A program made the position numbers and the translations under genes. Below, piece after piece: positions 36,390-48,578 of a DNA stretch of 64,000 nt (positions are counted from its first letter, which is position 1; each line of letters starts with the position of its first letter). Under the pieces are notes generated by a model. The model did no database searches. It was given only the letters and a program-made list of their open reading frames with translations, and was not told the origin of the DNA. This stretch comes from Sabulicella glaciei (GTDB lineage: Bacteria; Pseudomonadota; Alphaproteobacteria; Acetobacterales; Acetobacteraceae), in contig NZ_JAPFQI010000020.1 in NCBI RefSeq assembly GCF_026183895.1, positions 18,149 to 82,148 on the forward strand, in the 5' to 3' direction.

Positions 36390-36507
36390 TTTAAAATCAA
36401 CGAGTTATCTGCTACCAACCCGGTTTATCCACCAAGTAACCCCCAGTTTTACTCACCGCTGTAGCCCGCGGAAACCCGCTCCTCCCCAGCTCGTCACAAA
36501 TGGGCGT

Positions 36508-36526
36508 GTGACTGATTTGTGACTCG
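36508..36526. repeat. 19-bp direct repeat, copy 2
   Basis: This is an exact second copy of the 36275-36293 repeat, 233 bp away and on the other side of the tRNA 3' end. Immediately after it comes a further cgtgtgac half motif. Confidence 0.85.
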
Positions 36527-36699
36527 TGTGACCCGATACAGGCCGCTTCCCCGAAGCCTGTCTATCGTTCGGGCGGAGTCCTGGTTCTCGGGTTGTTGCC
36601 AATCTGAGCCTTGAGCCGCGATCATGCGCGGCTCAAGAAGCATTTTTGCCCTAACTATGCCTGAGTTGGTTGCAGGAGAGGCGCTGATAGGCCTTAGCT

Positions 36700-40005
<3,306 letters not shown>

Positions 40006-40017
40006 TGCTCATCCCCC

Positions 40018-42837
40018 TCAGAAATTCATAGCGACTTGGCGGTCGCCGCTCACGTCGTGGATTGCCGCTGCTTGCCGGCTCAACTCAGTCCAGTCTGCGA
40101 TCAGCGCGTTGTAGGCTGTCGCCTCCTTGGCGTCCTGACGTTTGTTTGCGCAGATGTCGTAGAGGCAGTAAGCGAGGTCCTTGACCGCTTCGGCCTTGTC
40201 GCCGATCTTCTTTAGTAGAAGCGCTGTACCGTCCGCGAGACCGTCTTTTTCGTGATGCCGCACGAGATGCTGTAGGCACTCCCAGATTGTCAGGTGCCCA
40301 TCTGTTGCTGGGTCCCATCCCTCTTCAAGTTCGTCTCGCCGTCGGATGCGTACCTTTCCCGCTTGACTTTCGACGATCCCGGCATGTTTCACGCTCTCCA
40401 CCGATATTCCGCGTGCGTTGGCGATATTGTTCGCGGTTCCGTATTCGCCCGCTCTCAGCCCATTCTGCTCAAACCATGTGATGGCGAAGCGGGTGTCTGG
40501 ATCGAACTCGCCCTGAATGCCGCCAAGGTATTCGTCCAACTCGCGGTTGATTAGCTGCAAGGCAGCTTTGACGGACATCGGGCTGTCATCGCTCTCCAAG
40601 ACCGCCTTATAGCGACTGTAGATACCCATGCCGGGACCGATGGCTGACTGTGGCATGTCGGCTGGAGCGATGTTCGCCGCCTGCAACTCAGCGAGCGCTG
40701 GGGGTAGTTCGCGCTTCAGAGCCCTGATGAACTCCGCACGGGTCACGACCTCAGCGGTAGGTTCCTTCTTCCGGCAGACGAGGACCACCGAGTTGGCGAG
40801 CGCGTTCGTGCCTGACGCAATCATGCGATTGGCCATTTCGGTTCGCAGCGGCCACGTCCCTACAACCGCGTACCCCGCCTCAACTACTGCCTGTAAGAAG
40901 GTTGCCCAACCCGTCGAGCTAATACCCTCCTGATCGATTTCGCTTTGCTTGAAAGCATAGTAGATTGTGGCCGGAAATCCTTCATTCGAATGTGTGGCCA
41001 TGTTGCGTACTGCCCGCCGCATGCCAGCTAGAAAGAACGAGTCAGCCGCCTCTTGGCCGCCGTGACGATATCGAGTTGCTACAAGTTCTTCTGACTTTGG
41101 TGTCGACAGTACGCTAAGAACCTCAGGCTCCACCTTGCGAAGTGCCTTCCTCAGCCAGACGTAGAAAAAATCCGACAAATCTGCGTATTCAATGTTGTCG
41201 TAATACGGAGGATCTGTCGAAATCACTGACCCTGCTGGATATGTAACAGTCTGTGCATCCGCGTTTCTCAGCGTGCCAGCTTCCGATGGAACAAATCTCT
41301 CAACGACCCTTATGATGCTGCCTAGACTGGTCCTGAAGTCTCCGGCAGCATCACCGAAAGCGTTATTCTCGCCGAAGTCCCACATCATGGGAATAGCTTG
41401 TCGCCCAAACAGATTCCGCACCTGAGTCTTCGATGACTCCCATCGACAGAGAGAATTCTGAATGTCCGATAGACGGCTGACTCCGAAGCTTAGGTATACT
41501 GATACCGCTTCAGCGTACGCGAGAGCTCCTGTTCCTCCATCACGGAGTGGCACTTCGTCCAATTCGAGTCCCGCCGCTTGGGCGTCCCTCATAATGATCT
41601 CTTGAACTTCGGACACTAAGTCCGAGTACGTTCCCAAGGCCACTAGCTGCCTATCGGTGAAGTAGTCTCTGAATGTCTTGAACCCATAGCGGCGCCCCTG
41701 AGCATTGCTAGCGAATGTCCCTCGGCAGGGAACTTCCAGCATGTCAAAGCTCATCGACTCGAGCTTTTCTCGAACCATATGAGAAACGTGTGTTGTATCA
41801 ACCAATGACGGCTCGACAAAAACCCTAGAGCGTTTGGTATCGGCTACTACCGCGATCAGTGTGACGCCCAGCTTTCCCGCATCCGCAGCTTTGTCCACGT
41901 AGTCCCCAGATATCGCAGCATCCGAAAGCAAACACCGAAACGTCGCGTATCCTGCTTTCGTCCCATCCTTTGCCTTTTCTATTTCTGACTTAGTTCCGCC
42001 CTTACGAATGCGATATGAGATGGTCTTGGAACTCTTATCAACAATAGGCTGAATCCAAGCTTCATTACCTGCCTTTGAGCTGAGTAGGAAACTGGAAGCG
42101 ATTGGGACTTGCACATCTGAAAACGCCGGATCTGGGCTCGGCACTGTACGAGCCCAGATCCACGCAATGACGGTCGCTACTCCGCCGCCATACTCGGTCG
42201 GCAGCTGCACTGTGGGATACAGGTGGCCGATCCGCTCCCGGGCGCGCTCGCGCATCCATTCGCCGTAGTATCTGATATCCTCGGCGAGGCCTTCGGCATT
42301 GCGATAGTGATTTCGCTCTCGGATACCAGGATGAACCGGCCCGCTGTCTTTGAACCGAGGTGGGATCTCGATCATGGCCTTCCCGATCATGACCGCAACC
42401 GGGTTTAGATCTGACCCGAATGCGGGCAGTCCCAGTCGTTGGGCCTCGAGCGGAATCGAGCCGCCCCCAGAGAACGGGTCATAGACGGGCGGAAGCACAC
42501 CACCGCAGCTTCTTCTGATTTCAGCTCTGGCGCGTTCGAGGACCTCTTCGTTAGTTGAGTTTTCCCATTTGACGAGGTCCTCAATGATGCTGAACAGCCT
42601 TTTCCGCTCCGCGTCCTGGTCCTCTTGGGTCGGAAATTCTTCTGGATAGCCCGAGGGGTCGTCAACAAGCTGAGCAAACAAAACTGCGCGGCACGCAGCT
42701 AGAGGGCGGCGCGCCCACCACAAGTGCAGTGTCGAAGGGTGGCCGAAGCGAATTGATTTTTCTTTTGCTGCTGCAGAATTTATCGCCTCAAGCGGTATTG
42801 CAACTTCGATCAATTTCTTTTTGTAGGCGTGGGTCAT
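40018..42837 (-). CDS. DUF1156 adenine-type DNA methyltransferase
   Basis: This 939-residue COG1743 protein starts at ATG 42837, overlapping the helicase stop by 4 bp (ATGA). The N-terminal DUF1156 part reads KKKLIEVAIPLEAINSAAAK and LHLWWARRPLAACRAVLFAQ. The methyltransferase motif I is DPFSGGG (residues 120-126) and the catalytic motif IV is TDPPYYDN (541-548), so the enzyme is a gamma-like N6-adenine (or N4-cytosine) type. Residues about 240-480 form a large insertion that may read the DNA target. The DNA of that middle part (about 41.1-42.2 kb) is visibly AT-richer than both ends of the gene, suggesting exchange of this domain. It would protect host DNA while the helicase and ATPase act on unmodified DNA, by analogy to other methylase-linked defence systems. 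Confidence 0.92.
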   Translation of the reverse strand: MTHAYKKKLIEVAIPLEAINSAAAKEKSIRFGHPSTLHLWWARRPLAACRAVLFAQLVDDPSGYPEEFPTQEDQDAERKRLFSIIEDLVKWENSTNEEVLERARAEIRRSCGGVLPPVYDPFSGGGSIPLEAQRLGLPAFGSDLNPVAVMIGKAMIEIPPRFKDSGPVHPGIRERNHYRNAEGLAEDIRYYGEWMRERARERIGHLYPTVQLPTEYGGGVATVIAWIWARTVPSPDPAFSDVQVPIASSFLLSSKAGNEAWIQPIVDKSSKTISYRIRKGGTKSEIEKAKDGTKAGYATFRCLLSDAAISGDYVDKAADAGKLGVTLIAVVADTKRSRVFVEPSLVDTTHVSHMVREKLESMSFDMLEVPCRGTFASNAQGRRYGFKTFRDYFTDRQLVALGTYSDLVSEVQEIIMRDAQAAGLELDEVPLRDGGTGALAYAEAVSVYLSFGVSRLSDIQNSLCRWESSKTQVRNLFGRQAIPMMWDFGENNAFGDAAGDFRTSLGSIIRVVERFVPSEAGTLRNADAQTVTYPAGSVISTDPPYYDNIEYADLSDFFYVWLRKALRKVEPEVLSVLSTPKSEELVATRYRHGGQEAADSFFLAGMRRAVRNMATHSNEGFPATIYYAFKQSEIDQEGISSTGWATFLQAVVEAGYAVVGTWPLRTEMANRMIASGTNALANSVVLVCRKKEPTAEVVTRAEFIRALKRELPPALAELQAANIAPADMPQSAIGPGMGIYSRYKAVLESDDSPMSVKAALQLINRELDEYLGGIQGEFDPDTRFAITWFEQNGLRAGEYGTANNIANARGISVESVKHAGIVESQAGKVRIRRRDELEEGWDPATDGHLTIWECLQHLVRHHEKDGLADGTALLLKKIGDKAEAVKDLAYCLYDICANKRQDAKEATAYNALIADWTELSRQAAAIHDVSGDRQVAMNF

Positions 42838-45800
42838 GCGGGATGCTCCGCCCGCTCGAGCAGGCTCTTAAGGTTGACTTGGAGGGCGGTGACGCCGAAT
42901 TCGGGTTCCTGTGAGAACGGGCGGCGGACGTAGCGGGGCTCGCGCGCGTAGCCGTTTTCGACCTGAACGATGGCGAGTATGAACTTCTCGGGCTCATGCA
43001 GGGAGGTGATGACCTCCTGGCGGGTGACCATGATGGTGTCTGCACCAACGATCCGTCCTTTGACCTCGATGAAGCGCAGGTGCTGTGAGGTCGGGCTGTA
43101 GGAGGCGATGTCGTAGCCGATCTTCTGCGCGGAAACGTCCGTTGGGACGTTGCCAAGCTCCTTCTCTGCGGCCATCACCGCCTCCATTGCGGCAAGCTCG
43201 ATCTCACGGCGGGCGACCGGGTCTTCCGAGAAGCCGGATGTGATGCCGTTCGTGGCATGTTTCGCTTGGCGTGCCTCTAGCAGCCCCCGCGGAATCACCA
43301 CCATGCCGCCGCGTACGCGGGGTGGCTGCGAGCTGATGAATTTCTCTTCCTCGAGCTGGGCCTGACGGGTCTTCAAGCGTTCGGCCAGGTCCTCGGCACG
43401 GCGCTGCGCGTTCTGCCAGTTCAGGCGTGTCTTCTTGCCCGCCTTCTCCTCCTCCTTGAGTTCGAAGGCGCGGCTGTCCCAGAAATTGATCTCTTTCTTA
43501 AGGCGGGCCTTCACCTCGCGCTCGACTTTTTCGATCTCGGGCAGCCTGCGTGCTTTCACTTCCGCGACATGGCCCTGCGCGAGCTCGACCGTGGCGAACC
43601 GGACCGCCGTCCGTTCAAGGTCGGAGCGCAGCCAGTCCTCATCGAGGAGGTCCTGAACGAGCGAGACTTCATCGGCTTCGGCGGGCCGCAGGTTGAGGTG
43701 CGGGGCGATGCCGGCGTTCGTGGTCTGGCCGCTCTTGTCGATGGCGGCGAACTGGAGCTTCTGCGAAATAACGTGCGGGTTTCCGGTGCTCGTGCGGCGA
43801 CCGTCCTGGACGCTGTGCTCCAGCAGGAAGATAGCCGAGAGCTCCTGACCTGCGTCGGTGTCATCGATGAGGATGGCCCCCTGCTTCATGAGCTGCTCGT
43901 AATCCTCGCGGACGATGCCGATCACGGCTTCGAGCAGGGGGTGGCCGGGGCAGACGAAGGTCGCCACCGGCTGCTGATTGATGCAGCTCTTCTCGAAGCA
44001 TATCCGCTCGTACTTCTTCTGAATCGGCGCGCCGGTGCCGCTCTGCCGGTCGCGCTCACGGATGCGCACGGGGACGTGGGTGATCTCCCAGCGGCCTTCT
44101 TCGCGCTTCTTGAGCCTGCCCCCGAGTTGCTGGAAGGCCTCGACGAAGAAGCTCTGGATGTGGTGCGGCTGCAGGCGCTGCGCTTCGGCCCGTTCCATCT
44201 CGAGCCGGAGCTCGTGGACCTTCGCTTCCGGCATCGTGTCATTGGTGAGGGAGCGACGCTTCAAGAGCTCCAGCAAGTGGTTCTGATCTACCGCACCATC
44301 GACCTGCTTGAAGAGTCGTGCCTTTACGTCCTCCTGCTCGCCATACTGGATGGCTTCGAAGAGGAGGTCCTTGAGCGCAACGCCGTCGAACAGCTCGCCC
44401 AGCACGTCGTATACGCGGCCGCCCAGCGCTTCGCGCGCGGCTTCGAGCTTTTCGAGCAGGCGGGCATAGACCTCACCCTCGCGCGTGTCGGCGGCGACGA
44501 TATTCCAGAGGTGGCAGACTTCAGTCTGACCGATCCGGTGGATACGGCCAAAGCGCTGCTCGATCTTGTTGGGGTTCCAGGGCAGGTCGTAGTTGACCAT
44601 CAGATGCCCGCGCTGGAGGTTCACGCCTTCGCCCGCCGCATCGTTGGCAATAAGCACAAGCATGTCGCGGTCCTGCATGAACCGCTCGATCACCTTGCGC
44701 CGCTCTTCGCGGGTGACGCCGCCATGGATGACGTCGACCGCTTCCGGGTTGCCGAGCCGGGACCGGACCTTGTCGAGCAGGTAGTGCAGCGTGTCCTTGG
44801 GCTCGGTGAAGATGATGAGCTTGCGGCGGTTGCCGTCCTTGTCGATCATCAGATCGTCATCAAGAATCTTGTTGAGCTGCGACCACTTGGTGTCCTCGCC
44901 GGAGCGCAGGACTTCGAGGGCCATATGCTCAAGGCCCTTTAGCGTCTCAACCTCGATGGCAAGCTGCTCGACCGTCTCGGCGGTGGTCGCGCCGGTGGAG
45001 ATCAGGTCCTCAAGCTCGTCAATCTCTTCCTGTCCATATTCTTCGAGGTTCCGGAGCACCTCGCTGCTCACAGCAGGCTGACCCAGATCGGCCTTGTAGC
45101 CCTTGGCGGCGAGGCGCGCTTCGGCAAGTTCGTTTTCGAGGCGTTCGCGCCGGCGTTTGAGCGACTGGTAGATAGCGGCGGGCGAGGAGGCGAGCCGCCG
45201 CTGCAGAATCTGCAGCGCGAAGCCGACATTGTTGCGCTTCTTGCCGTCGCCCTCGGCGAAGCGCTGGACGCGGTTCATCTCGGTACGCACATAGTCCGTG
45301 ACGGCCGTATAGAGCGCTGCCTCCTTCGGAGAGAGCGCGTACTTGACGGTGTAGGCGCGGCGCTCGGGGAAGAGCGGGCGGCCATCGAAGCGCAGGAGCT
45401 CTTCCTTGGTCAGACGGCGCATCATGTCGGCCGTATCGGCATAGTGGACGCCGTCGCGGAACCGTCCTTCGAACCGGTCGCCGTCGAGGAGCGCCATGAA
45501 GAGCTGGAAGTCCTCCTCCTTGCCGTTATGCGGCGTTGCCGACATCAGAAGGAGGTGGCGGCAAATCTGCCCGAGGCGCTGCCCGACCTGGTAGCGCTTC
45601 GTGTATTTGACGTCGCCGCCGAAATAGGTCGCCGACATGCGGTGCGCTTCGTCGCAGATGATGAGGTCCCACTCCTGCGACTTGATGAGCTTCTCCTGAA
45701 GCTCCTCATTGCGGGCGAGAACATCGAGCCGGACGATCAGCCGGTTGCGGTCATTGAACGGGTTGCCCGAGCGGGAGGTCTCGATCATGTCCCGCGTCAG

Positions 45801-46343
45801 GATATCGAACTCGAGACTGAACTTTTCGCCGAGCTCGTCCTGCCACTGCTCGACAAGGCTGCCAGGGGCGACCACAAGGCAGCGCTCGAGATCGCTGCGC
45901 GCGATCAGCTCCTTCATCAGCAGCCCTGCCATGATGGTCTTGCCCGCGCCCGGATCGTCGGCGAGCAGGAAGCGCAGGGGCTGCCGCGGCAGCATTTCGC
46001 CATACACCGCCGAAATCTGATGCGGCATCGGATCGACGAGGCTCGTATGGATAGCGAGATAAGGATCGAAATAGTGGGCGAGTTTGATGCGGTTGGCTTC
46101 GGTTACGAGACGCAGGAGCGCGCCGTCGGCATCGAAGGACCAGGGCCTGCCTCTGGCATCGAGCTCGAGCCGGTGCTCGTCGTCGCGATAGAGCGTGCTC
46201 TCGGAAACCGAGCCGTTCTGGTCACGGAATACGACATTGAGGGCCTGGTCGCCGATCCAGTCCACCGATACGATCTGGACGGTCTGGTTCGGCGCGATCC
46301 CCCGCACCACCGCACCGTTGCGTATGTGCTCAAGTGTAACCAT
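42834..46343 (-). CDS. SNF2 helicase with C-terminal DUF3883
   Basis: This 1169-residue protein starts at ATG 46343. Helicase motifs: I ADDPGAGKT (129-136), II DEAH (231-234), III LLMSATPHNG, V and VI NYDLPWNPNKIEQRFGRIHR. Typical of DrmD/DISARM-like and other defence SNF2 proteins, it has a long C-terminal extension with a coiled coil (KEEEKAGKKTRLNWQNAQRR) and then DUF3883 near residue 1080 (YDIASYSPTSQHLRFIEVKG). DUF3883 is a PD-(D/E)xK-like domain with the EVKGR signature. A translocase that may cut or sense foreign DNA is likely. Its start overlaps the regulator's stop by 1 bp and its stop overlaps the methyltransferase start. Confidence 0.92.
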   Translation of the reverse strand: MVTLEHIRNGAVVRGIAPNQTVQIVSVDWIGDQALNVVFRDQNGSVSESTLYRDDEHRLELDARGRPWSFDADGALLRLVTEANRIKLAHYFDPYLAIHTSLVDPMPHQISAVYGEMLPRQPLRFLLADDPGAGKTIMAGLLMKELIARSDLERCLVVAPGSLVEQWQDELGEKFSLEFDILTRDMIETSRSGNPFNDRNRLIVRLDVLARNEELQEKLIKSQEWDLIICDEAHRMSATYFGGDVKYTKRYQVGQRLGQICRHLLLMSATPHNGKEEDFQLFMALLDGDRFEGRFRDGVHYADTADMMRRLTKEELLRFDGRPLFPERRAYTVKYALSPKEAALYTAVTDYVRTEMNRVQRFAEGDGKKRNNVGFALQILQRRLASSPAAIYQSLKRRRERLENELAEARLAAKGYKADLGQPAVSSEVLRNLEEYGQEEIDELEDLISTGATTAETVEQLAIEVETLKGLEHMALEVLRSGEDTKWSQLNKILDDDLMIDKDGNRRKLIIFTEPKDTLHYLLDKVRSRLGNPEAVDVIHGGVTREERRKVIERFMQDRDMLVLIANDAAGEGVNLQRGHLMVNYDLPWNPNKIEQRFGRIHRIGQTEVCHLWNIVAADTREGEVYARLLEKLEAAREALGGRVYDVLGELFDGVALKDLLFEAIQYGEQEDVKARLFKQVDGAVDQNHLLELLKRRSLTNDTMPEAKVHELRLEMERAEAQRLQPHHIQSFFVEAFQQLGGRLKKREEGRWEITHVPVRIRERDRQSGTGAPIQKKYERICFEKSCINQQPVATFVCPGHPLLEAVIGIVREDYEQLMKQGAILIDDTDAGQELSAIFLLEHSVQDGRRTSTGNPHVISQKLQFAAIDKSGQTTNAGIAPHLNLRPAEADEVSLVQDLLDEDWLRSDLERTAVRFATVELAQGHVAEVKARRLPEIEKVEREVKARLKKEINFWDSRAFELKEEEKAGKKTRLNWQNAQRRAEDLAERLKTRQAQLEEEKFISSQPPRVRGGMVVIPRGLLEARQAKHATNGITSGFSEDPVARREIELAAMEAVMAAEKELGNVPTDVSAQKIGYDIASYSPTSQHLRFIEVKGRIVGADTIMVTRQEVITSLHEPEKFILAIVQVENGYAREPRYVRRPFSQEPEFGVTALQVNLKSLLERAEHPA

Positions 46344-47245
46344 TACTCGCCCCCAGCCGGCGCCGGAATATTGCGGCTTACTTCCTGCGACATGTTCGAT
46401 TTCTCAAGAGCAATTAGCACTTCTGCTTTGTTTATAGCAACTATATGTTGCCGCCTGGGGTCTTCTTTTTCGGGATTAGATAGTAATCCGAGGCGCTTCA
46501 GGACGTAAAACAACATGGCATACCGGACAGGAAGAACTGCGGTACCGTCATCCATGCAGTAATCTTTGGCGACAACTATTTTCTGGCTTTCTGTCAAATC
46601 GGGGTGCGGTCCGATAATTACATCGAAATAATTGTTCCAGAGCCAATCCGATTCGGCATTCGCGCCTGGCTTGCCTTTGCTGCGTATGTCCAGAATACGC
46701 GGCAGCAGAAAATCTTTGAACTTGTGCTCCATGTGACAGTAGGCGCGCGCGTGCCAGCGGAAGCCGTCATAGCCAAAGGCATGAGGCGTGATCCGCCGCC
46801 AGATCGGGTCAGGCCGCTGCCTGTTCATGGATTGATAGAGGACCTCAACCGAGCCCTTGCTGCGCACCGCGTCCAAGATGCGGCGCAGGACCTCGATATC
46901 GATGTCACGTCTGGGCGTCAGCGCAGCATCGGCCTGTGGCAGCCGTGCTATCCAGGACTCGTGAGGCGCTGCAGAGCCTTCTGCGACGGCACGCAGCTGC
47001 CCCAGGTACACGTAGGGATCGGGGTTGATGAAGCGCAGGACGAACTTGTCCGCCGCGATGTAGCGCTTGCTCCGGTTGTCGTACTCCGTGTTTCCCGGCG
47101 CGCGCTCTTGATACAGGGTCAGGTCCTTCGAGGCCTGCGGGACCGAGACGCCGAAGAACTCCACCAGGTCGGCTCGATTGATCGACCCCTCCCAGAACAG
47201 GCGAAACTCAATGAATTCAAGCCTTTGCTCGACGCCCCAGCGCAT
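46343..47245 (-). CDS. WYL-domain regulator of the defence locus
   Basis: This 300-residue protein starts at ATG 47245, chosen because GGGAGAGAG lies just upstream. The longer open frame to 47449 would run over the promoter. Residues 1-70 are a winged HTH (QRLEFIEFRLFWEGSINRAD, LVEFFGVSVPQASKDLTLYQ). Residues 118-200 are a WYL domain (VEVLYQSMNRQRPDPIWRRI, TPHAFGYDGFRWHARAYC), and the C-terminus (YAMLFYVLKRLGLLSNPEKE) is a WCX-like dimerisation tail. This architecture is that of BrxR/CapW repressors that control BREX, CBASS and other defence operons. It is the first gene of the leftward operon and faces the MBL/E2-E1-JAB operon across a 202-bp control region. Confidence 0.92.
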   Translation of the reverse strand: MRWGVEQRLEFIEFRLFWEGSINRADLVEFFGVSVPQASKDLTLYQERAPGNTEYDNRSKRYIAADKFVLRFINPDPYVYLGQLRAVAEGSAAPHESWIARLPQADAALTPRRDIDIEVLRRILDAVRSKGSVEVLYQSMNRQRPDPIWRRITPHAFGYDGFRWHARAYCHMEHKFKDFLLPRILDIRSKGKPGANAESDWLWNNYFDVIIGPHPDLTESQKIVVAKDYCMDDGTAVLPVRYAMLFYVLKRLGLLSNPEKEDPRRQHIVAINKAEVLIALEKSNMSQEVSRNIPAPAGGE

Positions 47246-47283
47246 TCTCTCTCCCGCCGCATGCGGATAATAACTATACGCTC

Positions 47284-47340
47284 TTGACAGGAGCGCGTTT
47301 ATTTTATATACGCGTTCCTGTCCGGCGTCAACAGGAACGT
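47284..47340 (-). promoter_or_regulatory. Promoter and operator between the two defence operons
   Basis: On the minus strand TTGACG, a 17-bp spacer and TATAAA form a good promoter for the WYL operon, with transcription starting near 47297. A 9-bp inverted repeat, cgttcctgt (47313-47321) and acaggaacg (47331-47339) with a 9-bp spacer, covers the -35 box and spacer. A third half-site, acaggagcg, lies at 47287-47295. The plus strand has TTGACA at 47284-47289 with a TATATA-like box downstream. The placement fits autorepression by the WYL protein and possible control of the rightward operon. Confidence 0.65.
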
Positions 47341-47447
47341 AGTAAGTGCTGACCGCTTGGCACCCGACTGCGCGCCCTGGGTACTCGGCCGGGACTGGTT
47401 CACGATCTGTTCTAAACCGGCTGATTTTCCCACAAAAGGAGGGGGCC

Positions 47448-48578
47448 ATGACTGCAAAAATTCACTTCTTCCCGCTCGGCAACGCCGACACGCTGCGCCT
47501 GGACCTTGCGGATGGACGCAAGGTGCTGGTCGACTACGCGAATATGCGCTGCGCCGACGATGACGATGACCTGCGCTGCGACCTGCCCGGAGAGCTGCGG
47601 CGCGATCTGGCCAAGACGCGGCGGAATCACTTCGACGCCGTCTGCATCACGCATCTCGACGATGATCACTGCAGGGGCTTTGGCGAGTTCTTCTGGCTTG
47701 AACATGCCAAGGCGTACCAGGATGACGAGCGCGTCCGGATTACCGAGCTCTGGGTGCCGGCCGCGGCGATCTGCGAAGAAGGCCTTGACGGGGACGCACG
47801 GCTGGTCCGCGCGGAAGCCCGCCATCGCCTGAAGCAGGGAAAGGGGATCAGGGTGTTCTCGCGTCCTGATCGACTCAAGGGTTGGTTCGAGAAGAACGGC
47901 ATCGATTTCGAGAGCCGCAAGCACCTGATCGTCGACGCCGGCAAACTGGTGCCCGGTTACACCAAGGAAGGTGCGGCCCAGGCCGAGTTCTTCGTCCACA
48001 GCCCGTTCGGGTGGCGGCAGAACGAGCAGACCGTGATCGACCGCAACCAGGATTCCATCGTGATGCAGGTCACCTTCCGCGAGGGCGGCGGCGACACCTA
48101 CGCGTTGCTCGGCTCGGATGTCGACTACGAGAGCCTGTCCGCGATCGTGCAGGTCACCCGCAAGAAGGGCAACTCCGACCGCCTCTTGTGGGACCTGATG
48201 AAGCTGCCGCACCACTGCTCTTACCTCTCGGTCGGCCCTGACCGGGGGACGGACGAAACCAGGGCCCATCCCGACGTGAAATGGCTCTTCGAGACGCAGG
48301 GGCGGCAGGGCGGCATCATCGTGTCGCCGAGCTGGCCCATTCCCGCTAAGGGGACGAAGGAGGATGACGACGTGCAGCCGCCGCACCGGCAGGCAGCCAA
48401 CCACCATCGCCGCGTGACCCGTAATCTCGGGGGCCAGTTCACGGTGACGATGGAGAACCCTTCGAAGGCGCGACCGGCGCCGTTCGGCTATGAGATCACC
48501 GCCTACGGGATCGCAGCCATCGTAGCGGCCCCGATGGTCAGCACCTACGCAGCAGCCAGCACACCGCGGGCTGGCTGA
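47448..48578 (+). CDS. Metallo-beta-lactamase-fold hydrolase of the E2-E1-JAB operon
   Basis: This 376-residue protein has ATG 47448 preceded by AAGGAGGGGG. The metal site is THLDDDH (His69, Asp71, Asp73, His74, the HxDxDH variant). Later ligands fit LLGSDVDYES and KLPHHCSY, the pattern of MBL-fold nucleases and phosphodiesterases of the ComEC/RNase Z type. No transmembrane segment is evident. The C-terminus is an Ala/Ser/Thr-rich flexible tail ending in STPRAG, with a terminal glycine. Such a tail suits adenylation by the E1-like protein encoded next. Its stop overlaps that gene's start by 1 bp (TGATG). MBL-fold proteins have been noted before beside E2-E1-JAB fusions in comparative genomics. 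The role as conjugation partner is inference. Confidence 0.88.
   Translation: MTAKIHFFPLGNADTLRLDLADGRKVLVDYANMRCADDDDDLRCDLPGELRRDLAKTRRNHFDAVCITHLDDDHCRGFGEFFWLEHAKAYQDDERVRITELWVPAAAICEEGLDGDARLVRAEARHRLKQGKGIRVFSRPDRLKGWFEKNGIDFESRKHLIVDAGKLVPGYTKEGAAQAEFFVHSPFGWRQNEQTVIDRNQDSIVMQVTFREGGGDTYALLGSDVDYESLSAIVQVTRKKGNSDRLLWDLMKLPHHCSYLSVGPDRGTDETRAHPDVKWLFETQGRQGGIIVSPSWPIPAKGTKEDDDVQPPHRQAANHHRRVTRNLGGQFTVTMENPSKARPAPFGYEITAYGIAAIVAAPMVSTYAAASTPRAG

Larger units (their letters stand above)
36240..36699. other. Attachment-site region downstream of the integrase
   Basis: No gene is present. The 460 bp contain a tRNA 3' end (36345-36389), two identical 19-bp direct repeats on either side of it, and AT-rich DNA. 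The part next to 36700 includes a GC-rich inverted repeat (gagccttgagccgcgatcatgcgcggctcaag, about 36605-36636) that is a plausible terminator. It would lie just beyond the 3' end of the minus-strand DUF499 gene. Confidence 0.65.

Noticed and set aside
43569..44942. 457-codon plus-strand open frame opposite the SNF2 helicase gene
   Set aside because: It is antisense to clear helicase motifs and has no recognisable domain or ribosome-binding site.
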